A program made the translations under genes and the position numbers. This document shows positions 1-7,112 of a stretch of DNA of 48,589 nucleotides, one piece after another. Location of the stretch: NCBI GenBank assembly GCA_035632315.1, contig DASQGZ010000014.1, forward strand, positions 1-48,589. The letters run 5' to 3'. Source of the DNA: JAFDZW01 sp035632315. Lineage in GTDB: Bacteria > Bacteroidota > Ignavibacteria > Palsa-1295. A model generated the notes under the pieces. That model was not told the DNA's origin. It searched no databases and saw only the letters and a program-made list of their open reading frames with translations. The first letter of the stretch is position 1; every line of letters starts with the position of its first letter.

Positions 1-114
1 AACCCCGGCTCTATTATTTTAAGCCCCAAGACTAACCCCTATCATCCAACCCCCTTTCCGCGCGGAACCTTCGCGCAGTAAATCGTTTTATTACAGCCCC
101 GAAAATGAGAAAAC

Positions 115-187
115 GGGCCTGTAGCTCATTTGGTAGAGCGCTACATTCGCATTGTAGAGGTAAGGGGTTCGACTCCCCTCAGGTCCA
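115..187 (+). tRNA. tRNA-Ala (anticodon CGC)
   Basis: A complete 73-nt cloverleaf can be folded by eye. The acceptor stem is GGGCCTG (115-121) with CAGGTCC (180-186). The anticodon stem is CTACA/TGTAG with loop TTCGCAT, placing anticodon CGC at 148-150. The T arm is AGGGG/CCCCT around TTCGACT, and the discriminator base is A187. The third acceptor pair is G:U, the classical alanine identity element, which agrees with the GCG-reading anticodon. CCA is not encoded; ACAT follows the acceptor. A CGC anticodon is a minor alanine isoacceptor, so a TGC-type tRNA-Ala probably lies elsewhere. Confidence 0.95.
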
Positions 188-196
188 CATCCGAAG

Positions 197-259
197 TGTG
201 AAATGTGAATTGTGAAGAGTGAAACAAATCATTTCATAATTCACAATTCACATTTCACA
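197..259. repeat. 20-bp inverted repeat between tRNA-Ala and def
   Basis: Positions 197-216 and 240-259 are exact reverse complements, built from the low-complexity unit GTGAA(A/T)TGTGAATTGTGAA, with a 23-nt spacer. The repeat fills most of the gap between the tRNA and def. It is similar in wording to the AATTCTCAATTC direct repeat before nuoI (28620-28649). It has no poly-T tract, so it is not an obvious terminator. Confidence 0.85.
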
Positions 260-265
260 ATTCGA

Positions 266-829
266 ATGATTCTACCGATCTACACATACGACCAGCCCGT
301 GCTTCGCAAGGAGACAACTCCCGTTGCCGATGATTCTGCCGCATTGCAAAAACTCATTGATAATATGTTCGAGTCGATGCACAATGCCAATGGTATCGGA
401 CTTGCGGCAAACCAGGTCGGGAAGAATATGATGATGACGGTGATCGATATATCTGATGCAAAAGGATATGAACTGACGCCGCCATATGTGCTGATCAATC
501 CAGTTCTGATCGGAACTCACGGTGAATCGGTCTTCGAAGAAGGGTGCCTGAGTTTGCCGGAAATTCGCGAAGAGGTCGTCCGTCCGTCCGAGATCGGCGT
601 GAAATTTCTCGACCGAAATTTCAATGAGATCGAAATGGAAGCCGATAAATTGTTAGCGCGTGTCATTCAGCACGAGATCGATCACCTCCACGGCATTTAT
701 TTCATCGATCACCTAAGTGCATTTAAAAGATCGCTTCTCAAAGGCAAACTCAGTAAAATGAAAAAAGGCGAAGTCGAAGCGGATTATCCACTGCAAGCTC
801 CGCCTGTTCCGAAAAAGAAACGCAGATAG
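266..829 (+). CDS. def: Peptide deformylase
   Basis: Peptide deformylase removes the formyl group from the initiator methionine of new proteins in the cytoplasm. From the ATG at 266 the protein is 187 residues, the usual size. All three family motifs are present: GIGLAANQVG at about 43-52 (Asn where many homologues have Pro), EGCLSLP at 92-98 with metal ligand Cys94, and QHEIDH at 135-140 with the two His ligands and catalytic Glu137. A GTG at 212 is in frame, but that extension would translate the inverted repeat between the tRNA and the gene, so 266 is preferred. The Lys/Arg-rich tail (PKKKRR) is a minor extension. The gene converges on the TonB receptor with only one base between the two stops. 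Confidence 0.96.
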   Translation: MILPIYTYDQPVLRKETTPVADDSAALQKLIDNMFESMHNANGIGLAANQVGKNMMMTVIDISDAKGYELTPPYVLINPVLIGTHGESVFEEGCLSLPEIREEVVRPSEIGVKFLDRNFNEIEMEADKLLARVIQHEIDHLHGIYFIDHLSAFKRSLLKGKLSKMKKGEVEADYPLQAPPVPKKKRR

Positions 830-830
830 T

Positions 831-3203
831 TCAGAATTGGAATTTCAACCCGAACGTCGGAAAGATCGCGAGTCCGTCATAAAATATTTTTCCGGTGATG
901 ATGTTCAGATACTGCTGATATTCGTTCTGGCGATTGAGCACGTTGACAATGTCAATGAACGCCGTGAGCGATGTATTGCCGAATTGAAAAATGTAATCGG
1001 CACGCACATCGAGACTGATAAAATCGGATAAGCGATCGATATTCCTGCCGATCGTCTCCTCCGAATACCGGATATAGTTCGGATCGTTAAAAATATTCGA
1101 GTGGATGATATACGAGTCGGTCGGTTTGCCGGTCGAATATTTGAATTTTCCGGAAAGCACCCAATGTTCGTTCGGCTTATAGCCGATGAGCGCGCCGAGC
1201 TGATGCGGCTGGCTGAATGCAAAATCGTATTCACCGAGCCCATCGTGATCGTTTCGTTTGCTTTGCATATAGGAATATGTCAGTGTGCCGTGCAGTCCGT
1301 CGGCAAGGCGTTTGGTGATACTGACGTCGGCGCCGGCAGCCCAGCCGTCGCCATTATTATTTTGCACGGACTCATCTTTGACGGGACGGACGACCAGGTG
1401 GTCAAGCTTTTTGTAATATCCTTCGACAGTTACTTTCCAATCATCCGACAAATATGTTTTCAGGCCGAGAATATATTCTGCGACGCGCTCTTCTTTGAGT
1501 TTTTGATCTGCAGGCTGATCGGCAATTTCGCTGTAGATGGGGTCCTGGTAGTAGAGTCCCGTTGCGAAATTAAGACTCGTTGCTGCATCGAACTGATAAC
1601 TTCCCGATAGGCGCGGCGACACAGTGCTTTGCGCAGTGAAACCCGTGTAATCGTATCTCAGGCCGGCATTGATCCGAAATGTGCTGGCAATAAGCAGCGA
1701 ATAATCTGAGTATGCCGATGCGTTGAACGCATCACCAGTGAAACTCGCATTGAAATATTTCGGATCGACGAGCGCATAATACGTCGTCGGACTCAGGCGG
1801 CTATCGTTCTGTCCGAACATATAAAGCGTATCGAAGCGGTCAAGCTGCCGGAAATTATTTAACCTGACATAGCCAAGGTCAATGCCGCTTGTGAGGCTCG
1901 AGTGATCTTTGAAATTTACATAAAAGATCGAGCGGTACCCGGCTTCGGTCTCGCGGTAGTTGAGCCGCTCGTAATTATTGTCTGCCGGGATATTATCGGG
2001 GTCGATGAGCTTTCCATTCGAATCTGCTTTCGGAAACGACGTACCGAAATTTGCAACCATGTGCGTCGTTGTGAAATACGCAATGTTTTTCCAATAACTG
2101 TTCGCACCGGTCAGTGTGGTCAGAGTGAGCCCGGCAAGATCTTTATCGTTCGACGCATCGACGAGAAATAGATTGTTCAGCGCTGTGTCAGCGCGCACAT
2201 TACTAACATCACGCAAATACTGTTCCGGCGCGGCAATGATCAGCGCGGAGAGAGTCGAAGCACTCCCGATCTTCGTTGACGATTTAAAAATAAAATCACC
2301 GTATTGCGGAAGTCCGGCGTCGCGGCGGTTAACAACTCTTGTCAACGGTCCGAAATTCTGGTATCGTGCAGAGATGAAGAGGCTGGTGTTATCAAGAATA
2401 TAACTTGGCCCGTCATAATTGATCGTCGCGCCAAGCAGATCGAGCTGTCCGTCAACAGTATAATCTTCTCGGTTACCTTCTTTGACGGTAAGCCCAAGAT
2501 GCGATGCACTTCGGCGTCCGTATTGCGCCGCAAAGCCTCCTCCCTGAAATTCCGCATCGCTGATCACGCGAGGAGCGAAGATGCTGAAGCGTCCGCCGTT
2601 CGGATCGTTGAACGACCCGCCGTTGCCTTCAAGATGACTGACCTGCGTGACCGGAATATCGTCGACCGTATATACATTGTCGCGCGTTCCTTGTCCGCGA
2701 GCAGCGATCGCAGAATATTCGCCTCCGCTTGCTGAGATTCCCGGAAGCATAGACAGTGCACGAAAAATATCGCCTTGCGCGCCCGGGTTGCGCGCGATCT
2801 CTTCTCGCGAAAATGAGTAGCTCGATACGGGGGTCAGCGGTGCGTCTTCATATCGCTCGGACGAGACGACGATCTGGCGGTCATCGACGCCGCTTTCTTC
2901 GATCTCGATCTTGACGTCAGTCGTTTTATTTGCCAGAACGAAGACGTCATTTGTTCTTTTTTCTGCGTAGCCGACAAAATGAGTCACGATATTGTGGCTG
3001 CCGATCGGTATATTTTTGAACATGAACACTCCGGCAGTGTCGCTTTGCGTGATCTTCTTGAGCTCTGGGATCGAGACGCTCACGCCGGCGATCGGCTCCT
3101 TCGTCGATTTGCTTATGACCGTGCCTTTGATCATCCCAAGATCCTGCGCCATTGTCGTCGCAGCATTGACAAGAAAAAATACAGAGAAAATTAGTTTTTT
3201 CAT
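831..3203 (-). CDS. TonB-dependent outer-membrane receptor with carboxypeptidase-like N-terminal domain
   Basis: This 790-residue outer-membrane receptor begins with a signal peptide (MKKLIFSVFFLV...TMAQ, cleavage near residue 19). A CarboxypepD_reg-like Ig-fold domain follows at about 21-105 (KGTVISKSTKEPIAGVSVSI). Next come a plug domain at about 115-235 and a long beta-barrel ending in the typical aromatic terminus (LKFQF). The family imports large or scarce substrates using TonB/ExbBD energy. No SusD partner lies next to it, so it is not a standard SusC/D pair and the substrate cannot be inferred. Nothing downstream is co-oriented (def converges). The upstream leftward gene pair ends 51 bp away, at 3255. 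Confidence 0.9.
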   Translation of the reverse strand: MKKLIFSVFFLVNAATTMAQDLGMIKGTVISKSTKEPIAGVSVSIPELKKITQSDTAGVFMFKNIPIGSHNIVTHFVGYAEKRTNDVFVLANKTTDVKIEIEESGVDDRQIVVSSERYEDAPLTPVSSYSFSREEIARNPGAQGDIFRALSMLPGISASGGEYSAIAARGQGTRDNVYTVDDIPVTQVSHLEGNGGSFNDPNGGRFSIFAPRVISDAEFQGGGFAAQYGRRSASHLGLTVKEGNREDYTVDGQLDLLGATINYDGPSYILDNTSLFISARYQNFGPLTRVVNRRDAGLPQYGDFIFKSSTKIGSASTLSALIIAAPEQYLRDVSNVRADTALNNLFLVDASNDKDLAGLTLTTLTGANSYWKNIAYFTTTHMVANFGTSFPKADSNGKLIDPDNIPADNNYERLNYRETEAGYRSIFYVNFKDHSSLTSGIDLGYVRLNNFRQLDRFDTLYMFGQNDSRLSPTTYYALVDPKYFNASFTGDAFNASAYSDYSLLIASTFRINAGLRYDYTGFTAQSTVSPRLSGSYQFDAATSLNFATGLYYQDPIYSEIADQPADQKLKEERVAEYILGLKTYLSDDWKVTVEGYYKKLDHLVVRPVKDESVQNNNGDGWAAGADVSITKRLADGLHGTLTYSYMQSKRNDHDGLGEYDFAFSQPHQLGALIGYKPNEHWVLSGKFKYSTGKPTDSYIIHSNIFNDPNYIRYSEETIGRNIDRLSDFISLDVRADYIFQFGNTSLTAFIDIVNVLNRQNEYQQYLNIITGKIFYDGLAIFPTFGLKFQF

Positions 3204-3254
3204 TATCGTTATTTTATGTATTGACGGAATGCTTCATCAAATATTTTATTTGAT

Positions 3255-3764
3255 TCACAGCACTGAACCGGCCCGTGTAACAGAAGCTATCGGCTTCTCA
3301 TGTTCGTTGGACGCCAGTGTTCGCTGCCTGCGTAATTCGAAAAATAATCCGATGAGAGAAAGCACAACAATGAACAGCTCCGGCTTGAGAACTCTTAGAT
3401 TGAATTCCGATTCACCGTCAATAACCAGCCCCGTAATGCGCACAGCGGCAAGGACGGTGATCATGATCGACATCGTAATGATCCCTCCGAGCATCCTCTT
3501 TTTTGAGAAGAGGGTACTGAATACCGAAAGTCCGACGCCGAGGGGGAATCCGCCCATCGCGACACGGGCAACGGTGATCGCATTTGTATTTGTGAGCTGT
3601 ATGCCCATTTCCTTCGCACTTTCGATTGGGAAGGAAATATATCTGAGCGAGATCAGGGTCATCAGTACCGACGTGCCGGCAAGGAATGCCCTGGTGAACC
3701 ATACCCCTATGTTCGTCAGCCTATCGATGTGCTTCGGGGAAGGTTCTGGTGATTTATTACTCAT
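3255..3764 (-). CDS. DUF4345-like four-helix membrane protein
   Basis: This is a predicted inner-membrane protein of about 169 residues with four hydrophobic segments. It contains a glycine-rich stretch (RVAMGGFPLGVGLSVF) reminiscent of DUF4345 proteins, whose function is not established. The start is uncertain: ATG at 3764 gives a short ATGAGTAA overlap with the stop of the upstream DoxX-like gene, while in-frame ATGs at 3770 and 3785 give longer overlaps. The overlap indicates one transcript with the DoxX-like gene. Both are divergent from an ECF41-type sigma factor and are probably its target. The family assignment rests on sequence impression only. Confidence 0.7.
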   Translation of the reverse strand: MSNKSPEPSPKHIDRLTNIGVWFTRAFLAGTSVLMTLISLRYISFPIESAKEMGIQLTNTNAITVARVAMGGFPLGVGLSVFSTLFSKKRMLGGIITMSIMITVLAAVRITGLVIDGESEFNLRVLKPELFIVVLSLIGLFFELRRQRTLASNEHEKPIASVTRAGSVL

Positions 3765-4155
3765 TGTCATTTTGATTTTTGCCATAGTATTTTTTTTGCA
3801 GGGTGGGTGAAAAAAAGATCGAGCTTTCTCGAAGGTAGGCTGCGATCCAAATGAATATCAGGGGTATCGCCGGTTGCAGCGGAGAGCTGGAATGCGACAC
3901 GTGCGTTGCCATTGCTCCGCCAAAATATGCCGAAAGCAACAGCACCGATAACTTCAGTGTCTTCGGGTATAGAAAGAGCATACACAGAATGATTTCGCTT
4001 AATCCGAAGACAATGGTATATTCTCCGACGCCCAACGTTGTGAAATCTTCGACTACTGTGGGTGGCCGGAGTACTTTGGCTACTCCTCCGCCGATGAGCA
4101 TCAGAAAGACGATCACCGTCAGTACAGTCGCCGCTATCTTTCTTCTTCGTTCCAT
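3757..4155 (-). CDS. DoxX-like membrane protein
   Basis: A 132-residue protein with four predicted membrane helices. After a basic start (MERRRK) it runs through LTVIVFLMLIGGGVAKVL, then a central GLSEIILCMLFLYPKT segment and a GGAMATH motif, which together resemble DoxX-like/DoxX_2 small quinone-related membrane proteins. The exact reaction is unknown. It is the first gene of a leftward two-gene unit and overlaps the DUF4345-like gene. Its start lies about 50 bp from a TGTCACA-N16-TGTC promoter that mirrors one in front of the divergent ECF41-type sigma gene. DoxX-type and small redox-related proteins are known neighbours of ECF41 sigma factors. Confidence 0.78.
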   Translation of the reverse strand: MERRRKIAATVLTVIVFLMLIGGGVAKVLRPPTVVEDFTTLGVGEYTIVFGLSEIILCMLFLYPKTLKLSVLLLSAYFGGAMATHVSHSSSPLQPAIPLIFIWIAAYLRESSIFFSPTLQKKYYGKNQNDNE

Positions 4156-4204
4156 TGTTGTATTTTTAACTGGATAGATAATTATTTATTCGTCTTGGAC
4201 ATAA

Positions 4205-4231
4205 GACAGGTAGTGTATCCATTCTGTGACA
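4205..4231 (-). promoter_or_regulatory. Predicted ECF41-type promoter for the DoxX-like/DUF4345-like pair
   Basis: On the minus strand TGTCACA (4231-4225) is followed after exactly 16 bases by TGTC (4208-4205) and then TTA. This is close to the ECF41 promoter form described for that sigma group (TGTCACA-N16-CGTC, from memory). A transcript starting a few bases downstream would have a leader of about 40 nt to the ATG at 4155. The same element with the same spacing occurs on the other strand at 4288-4314. Confidence 0.75.
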
Positions 4232-4287
4232 GGGGCAACGATTTTTCGAATTATTCTAAAATAAATTTCTATTTATTTCGTCATTGG

Positions 4288-4314
4288 TGTCACAAAGACG
4301 AAGTCTCGACTGTC
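4288..4314 (+). promoter_or_regulatory. Predicted ECF41-type autoregulatory promoter for the sigma gene
   Basis: TGTCACA (4288-4294), 16 bases, then TGTC (4311-4314) followed by TTA. The form is identical to the divergent element at 4205-4231. It would start transcription near 4320, giving a leader of roughly 45-50 nt to the ATG at 4370. It makes the in-frame ATG at 4319 implausible as the translation start. Confidence 0.75.
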
Positions 4315-4369
4315 TTAGTTGATACCGATAGCGGTACAAAGCGAATCCCCGTTGTTCGCTGGAAACTCA

Positions 4370-5284
4370 ATGCAAGCAAGTAAAGAATTATTTTTAGATT
4401 ACCGGCCGCTGCTGTTTTCGACGGCGTATAATATGCTTGGCTCTGTCGAAGACGCCGAGGATATGGTGCAGGAGACCTATCTGAAATGGATTGAAATGCC
4501 CGAGACGCCTATCACGCACGTCAAAGCGTATCTCGTGCGCGTGCTCGTGAATAAGTGCATCAATTATCTCGAGACAGCGCGGGTTCAGCGCGAAGAATAT
4601 ATCGGCACATGGCTTCCGGAAGCGATCCCGGACACTGCATTTGCCGATGAGCATCACATTGCAGAGTCATATCACGCACTGTCGATCGGAATGCTGATCG
4701 TTCTCGAAAAACTGACGCCGCAGGAGCGGGCTATTTTTATTCTTCGTGAAGTATTTGCTTATGATTATAACGAGCTCTCCGAGATACTGGGTAAAAGCGA
4801 AGACAGCTGCCGCCAAATTTTTAAACGAGCAAAAGATCAGCTCGGTAAAAAAGGAAAACGATTTAAGGTTGATACGAAAGCACATGAAGCCATACTGAAT
4901 AATTTTATTGAGGCGTCGTTCGGAGGTAATATCAATGAGCTGATCGCACTCTTCAAAGAAGACATTGCTCTCTATGCCGATGGCGGCGGCAAGACGTTCA
5001 CGCTCAATGGCGTCAAACTTTCGGCTGTGCGCAAGCCGATCCACGGCAGTGAGGGTGTTGCGACATTTCTTACGAACATTGCATCGAAGATATTCAAAGC
5101 CGCGCCGGATGTGCGTATCGAAAGAGTGAGCGTTAACGGTGAACCGTCGTTCGTTTCATATTTCGGCGGGATGCCGCTTTCTGTCATCACGTTCGAAACA
5201 GATGGCGAAAAGATCAGTAAAATATTTATTCAATCGAACCCTGACAAATTAACGCTATTCAGCGAACAGCTTCAACGTAATTGA
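4370..5284 (+). CDS. ECF41-family sigma factor with fused SnoaL-like domain
   Basis: A 304-residue sigma factor from the ATG at 4370. An earlier in-frame ATG at 4319 lies inside the predicted promoter. Region sigma2 is at about 8-75 (DAEDMVQETYLKW) and sigma4 at about 112-160 (LTPQERAIFILREVFAYDYNELSEILGKSEDSCRQ). A C-terminal SnoaL-like domain spans about 170-290. The linker WLPEA (81-85) and DGGGK (204-208) match signatures of the ECF41 group, in which the C-terminal extension replaces a separate anti-sigma factor. No anti-sigma gene is nearby, which fits. The divergent DoxX-like/DUF4345-like pair shares its promoter motif, so self-activation plus control of that pair is inferred. The signal is unknown. 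Confidence 0.9.
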   Translation: MQASKELFLDYRPLLFSTAYNMLGSVEDAEDMVQETYLKWIEMPETPITHVKAYLVRVLVNKCINYLETARVQREEYIGTWLPEAIPDTAFADEHHIAESYHALSIGMLIVLEKLTPQERAIFILREVFAYDYNELSEILGKSEDSCRQIFKRAKDQLGKKGKRFKVDTKAHEAILNNFIEASFGGNINELIALFKEDIALYADGGGKTFTLNGVKLSAVRKPIHGSEGVATFLTNIASKIFKAAPDVRIERVSVNGEPSFVSYFGGMPLSVITFETDGEKISKIFIQSNPDKLTLFSEQLQRN

Positions 5285-5303
5285 TTTGTAATCTATAAGA
5301 TAT

Positions 5304-5528
5304 ATGGTAGTTGTTTATAAAACCACAGTAGAAAACAAACGGGATGCCTCGAACGTCGTCACGGCGCTCGACCGCTATCTCGGGGCAGGAAATTGGAGTT
5401 TCGATCTCGACGACCGCGACAAGATACTCCGCATTGAAGCTGACGATTACCGGATTCCTGTCGTTAAAAATACGGTCGCAGCGCTGCTGACGAATAATGG
5501 TTTCGTCTGCGAAGAGTTGCCGGTGTGA
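5304..5528 (+). CDS. Small HMA-like-fold protein without metal-binding cysteines
   Basis: A 74-residue acidic protein 19 bp downstream of the sigma gene and probably on the same transcript. Its pattern (MVVVYKTTVENKRDASNVV, later WSFDLDDRDKILRIEA, then IPVVKNTVAALLTNNGFVCEEL) resembles the beta-alpha-beta-beta-alpha-beta heavy-metal-associated fold. The CxxC copper site is absent, and the only Cys is near the C terminus. Similar short proteins are common in Bacteroidota as hypothetical proteins. The function is unknown; a role in sensing or binding something other than copper is possible but unsupported. Confidence 0.7.
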   Translation: MVVVYKTTVENKRDASNVVTALDRYLGAGNWSFDLDDRDKILRIEADDYRIPVVKNTVAALLTNNGFVCEELPV

Positions 5529-5722
5529 GTTGAATGTCTTCAATCTGCGAAGATCACAGTATCTGCGTCATTCGCGCGCCATTAAAACGTATAAATAGCA
5601 CGCGGGTGACTCGGACTTATGCCGATACTTACTGACGAGATACATCTCCTTCCGAACTCACTCCTTCCTCATTCTGTTATCCACCCGCACGAAAATTCCA
5701 CCACTATTATATAAGGATTATT

Positions 5723-7006
5723 ATGGACGAGAAGAAAGGGCGGTACAAAGTTCGCGATCTCAAATTGGCTGATGCCGGACGTCGCCAGATCGAATGGGCG
5801 GAAAGCCGTATGCCGGTGCTGATGGCGCTGCGCGATGAATATTCCAAGACCAAACCATTGTCAGGCTATAAGATCGCGGGATGTCTGCACGTCACGAAAG
5901 AGACTGCCGTCCTGATCGAAACGCTCGCCGCCGCCGGTGCACAGGTTTCCTGGAGCGGCTGCAATCCGCTTTCGACGAACGACGAAGTTGCCGCGGCGCT
6001 TGCTGTCGGCGGTCGTACCGAAATTTATGCATGGTATGGAATGAATGTTGACGAATTTTACTGGTGCATCGACCGTACACTTGATTTTAAACCGAACCTC
6101 ACACTCGACGACGGCGCTGATCTTATCTTCACCGTCCATAACAAATATCCCGAGCTTGCCGAAGATATCATTGGCGGTACCGAAGAAACAACGACAGGTG
6201 TGCATCGCCTCCGCGCAATGGCTGACGACGGTAAGTTGATGTATCCCGTCATCGCCGTTAACGATGCCGAGACGAAATGGGATTTCGATAACGTCTATGG
6301 CACGGGTCAATCCACACTCGACGGTGTTATCCGTGCAACAAGTGTTCTGCTGGCAGGAAAAAATCTTGTGGTTGCCGGTTACGGCCACTGCGGCAAAGGT
6401 GTTGCGACTCGCGCAAAAGGAATGGGCGCGAACGTGATCGTCACTGAAGTCAAGCCAACCGCAGCGCTCAAAGCGACCCTCGAAGGAATGCAGGTGATGA
6501 CGATGGACGAAGCCGCGAAAATCGGCGACATCTTTATCACAGCGACCGGCGTGAAAGATATTCTTGTGGGCCGTCATTTTGATTCAATGAAAGACGGCGC
6601 GATCTTCTGCAACACCGGTCACTACGACTGCGAAATTAATATCCCCGATCTCGAAGCTCGTTCGGCGAATCATCGCACGATCCGCGCGAACTGTGAAGAG
6701 TATTTGCTTTCGGGCAATCGCCGTGTGTATTTGCTCGCGCAAGGCCGCCTCGTGAACCTCGCCGCCGCCGAAGGACATCCGTCGGAAGTAATGGATATGA
6801 GCTTCGCGAATCAGTTTATGTCGCAGCTCCGTCTTGCAAATGTCGATAAAGGCATAGAGGTGATGGATCGCGGTAAAGTGTATGACATTCCGGTCGAACA
6901 AGACCAGCAGATCGCCGGCGTCAAACTCGCAACCAACGGCGTCTCGATCGACACGCTCACCGAAGAGCAGCTGGCGTATTCAATGGATTACGCAGCAGGA
7001 ACCTGA
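5723..7006 (+). CDS. ahcY: Adenosylhomocysteinase (S-adenosylhomocysteine hydrolase)
   Basis: It hydrolyses S-adenosylhomocysteine to adenosine and homocysteine, clearing the by-product of methylation. The 427-residue protein shows the conserved catalytic set: His56 (CLHVTKET), Asp130, Glu155 (GGTEETTTG), Lys185 and Asp189, with the NAD-binding glycine motif GYGHCGKG at 219-226. The C terminus ends LTEEQLAYSMDYAAGT and lacks the KPDHYRY tail of typical bacterial/eukaryotic enzymes. That ending is more like the shorter archaeal/Thermotoga-type enzymes, so the NAD-binding contact from the partner subunit may differ. AAGGATTATT precedes the ATG. A strong terminator follows at 7031, so the gene is probably monocistronic. 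I saw no SAH riboswitch in the 194-bp leader. Confidence 0.95.
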   Translation: MDEKKGRYKVRDLKLADAGRRQIEWAESRMPVLMALRDEYSKTKPLSGYKIAGCLHVTKETAVLIETLAAAGAQVSWSGCNPLSTNDEVAAALAVGGRTEIYAWYGMNVDEFYWCIDRTLDFKPNLTLDDGADLIFTVHNKYPELAEDIIGGTEETTTGVHRLRAMADDGKLMYPVIAVNDAETKWDFDNVYGTGQSTLDGVIRATSVLLAGKNLVVAGYGHCGKGVATRAKGMGANVIVTEVKPTAALKATLEGMQVMTMDEAAKIGDIFITATGVKDILVGRHFDSMKDGAIFCNTGHYDCEINIPDLEARSANHRTIRANCEEYLLSGNRRVYLLAQGRLVNLAAAEGHPSEVMDMSFANQFMSQLRLANVDKGIEVMDRGKVYDIPVEQDQQIAGVKLATNGVSIDTLTEEQLAYSMDYAAGT

Positions 7007-7030
7007 CGAGTCGCAAAATTGAATTAACTA

Positions 7031-7059
7031 AAGAGAGCCCTTCGGCTCTCTTTTTTTAT
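7031..7059 (+). terminator. Rho-independent terminator after ahcY
   Basis: A 9-bp perfect stem, AAGAGAGCC (7031-7039) with GGCTCTCTT (7044-7052), closes a 4-nt CTTC loop. The stem runs into a T-rich tract ending TTTTTATT. It ends the ahcY transcript 24 bp after the stop codon. Confidence 0.92.
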
Positions 7060-7112
7060 TTGTAACTTTCGATCCTGAAGTGGGTTCTTTCTGAAGAAGT
7101 TATACGATCATT

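Noticed and set aside
212..265. N-terminal extension of peptide deformylase from GTG 212
   Set aside because: It would translate an intergenic inverted repeat and lacks family similarity.
5529..5722. Possible SAH riboswitch in the ahcY leader
   Set aside because: I could not find the conserved SAH-binding core or a sequestering hairpin by eye; a covariance-model scan would be decisive.
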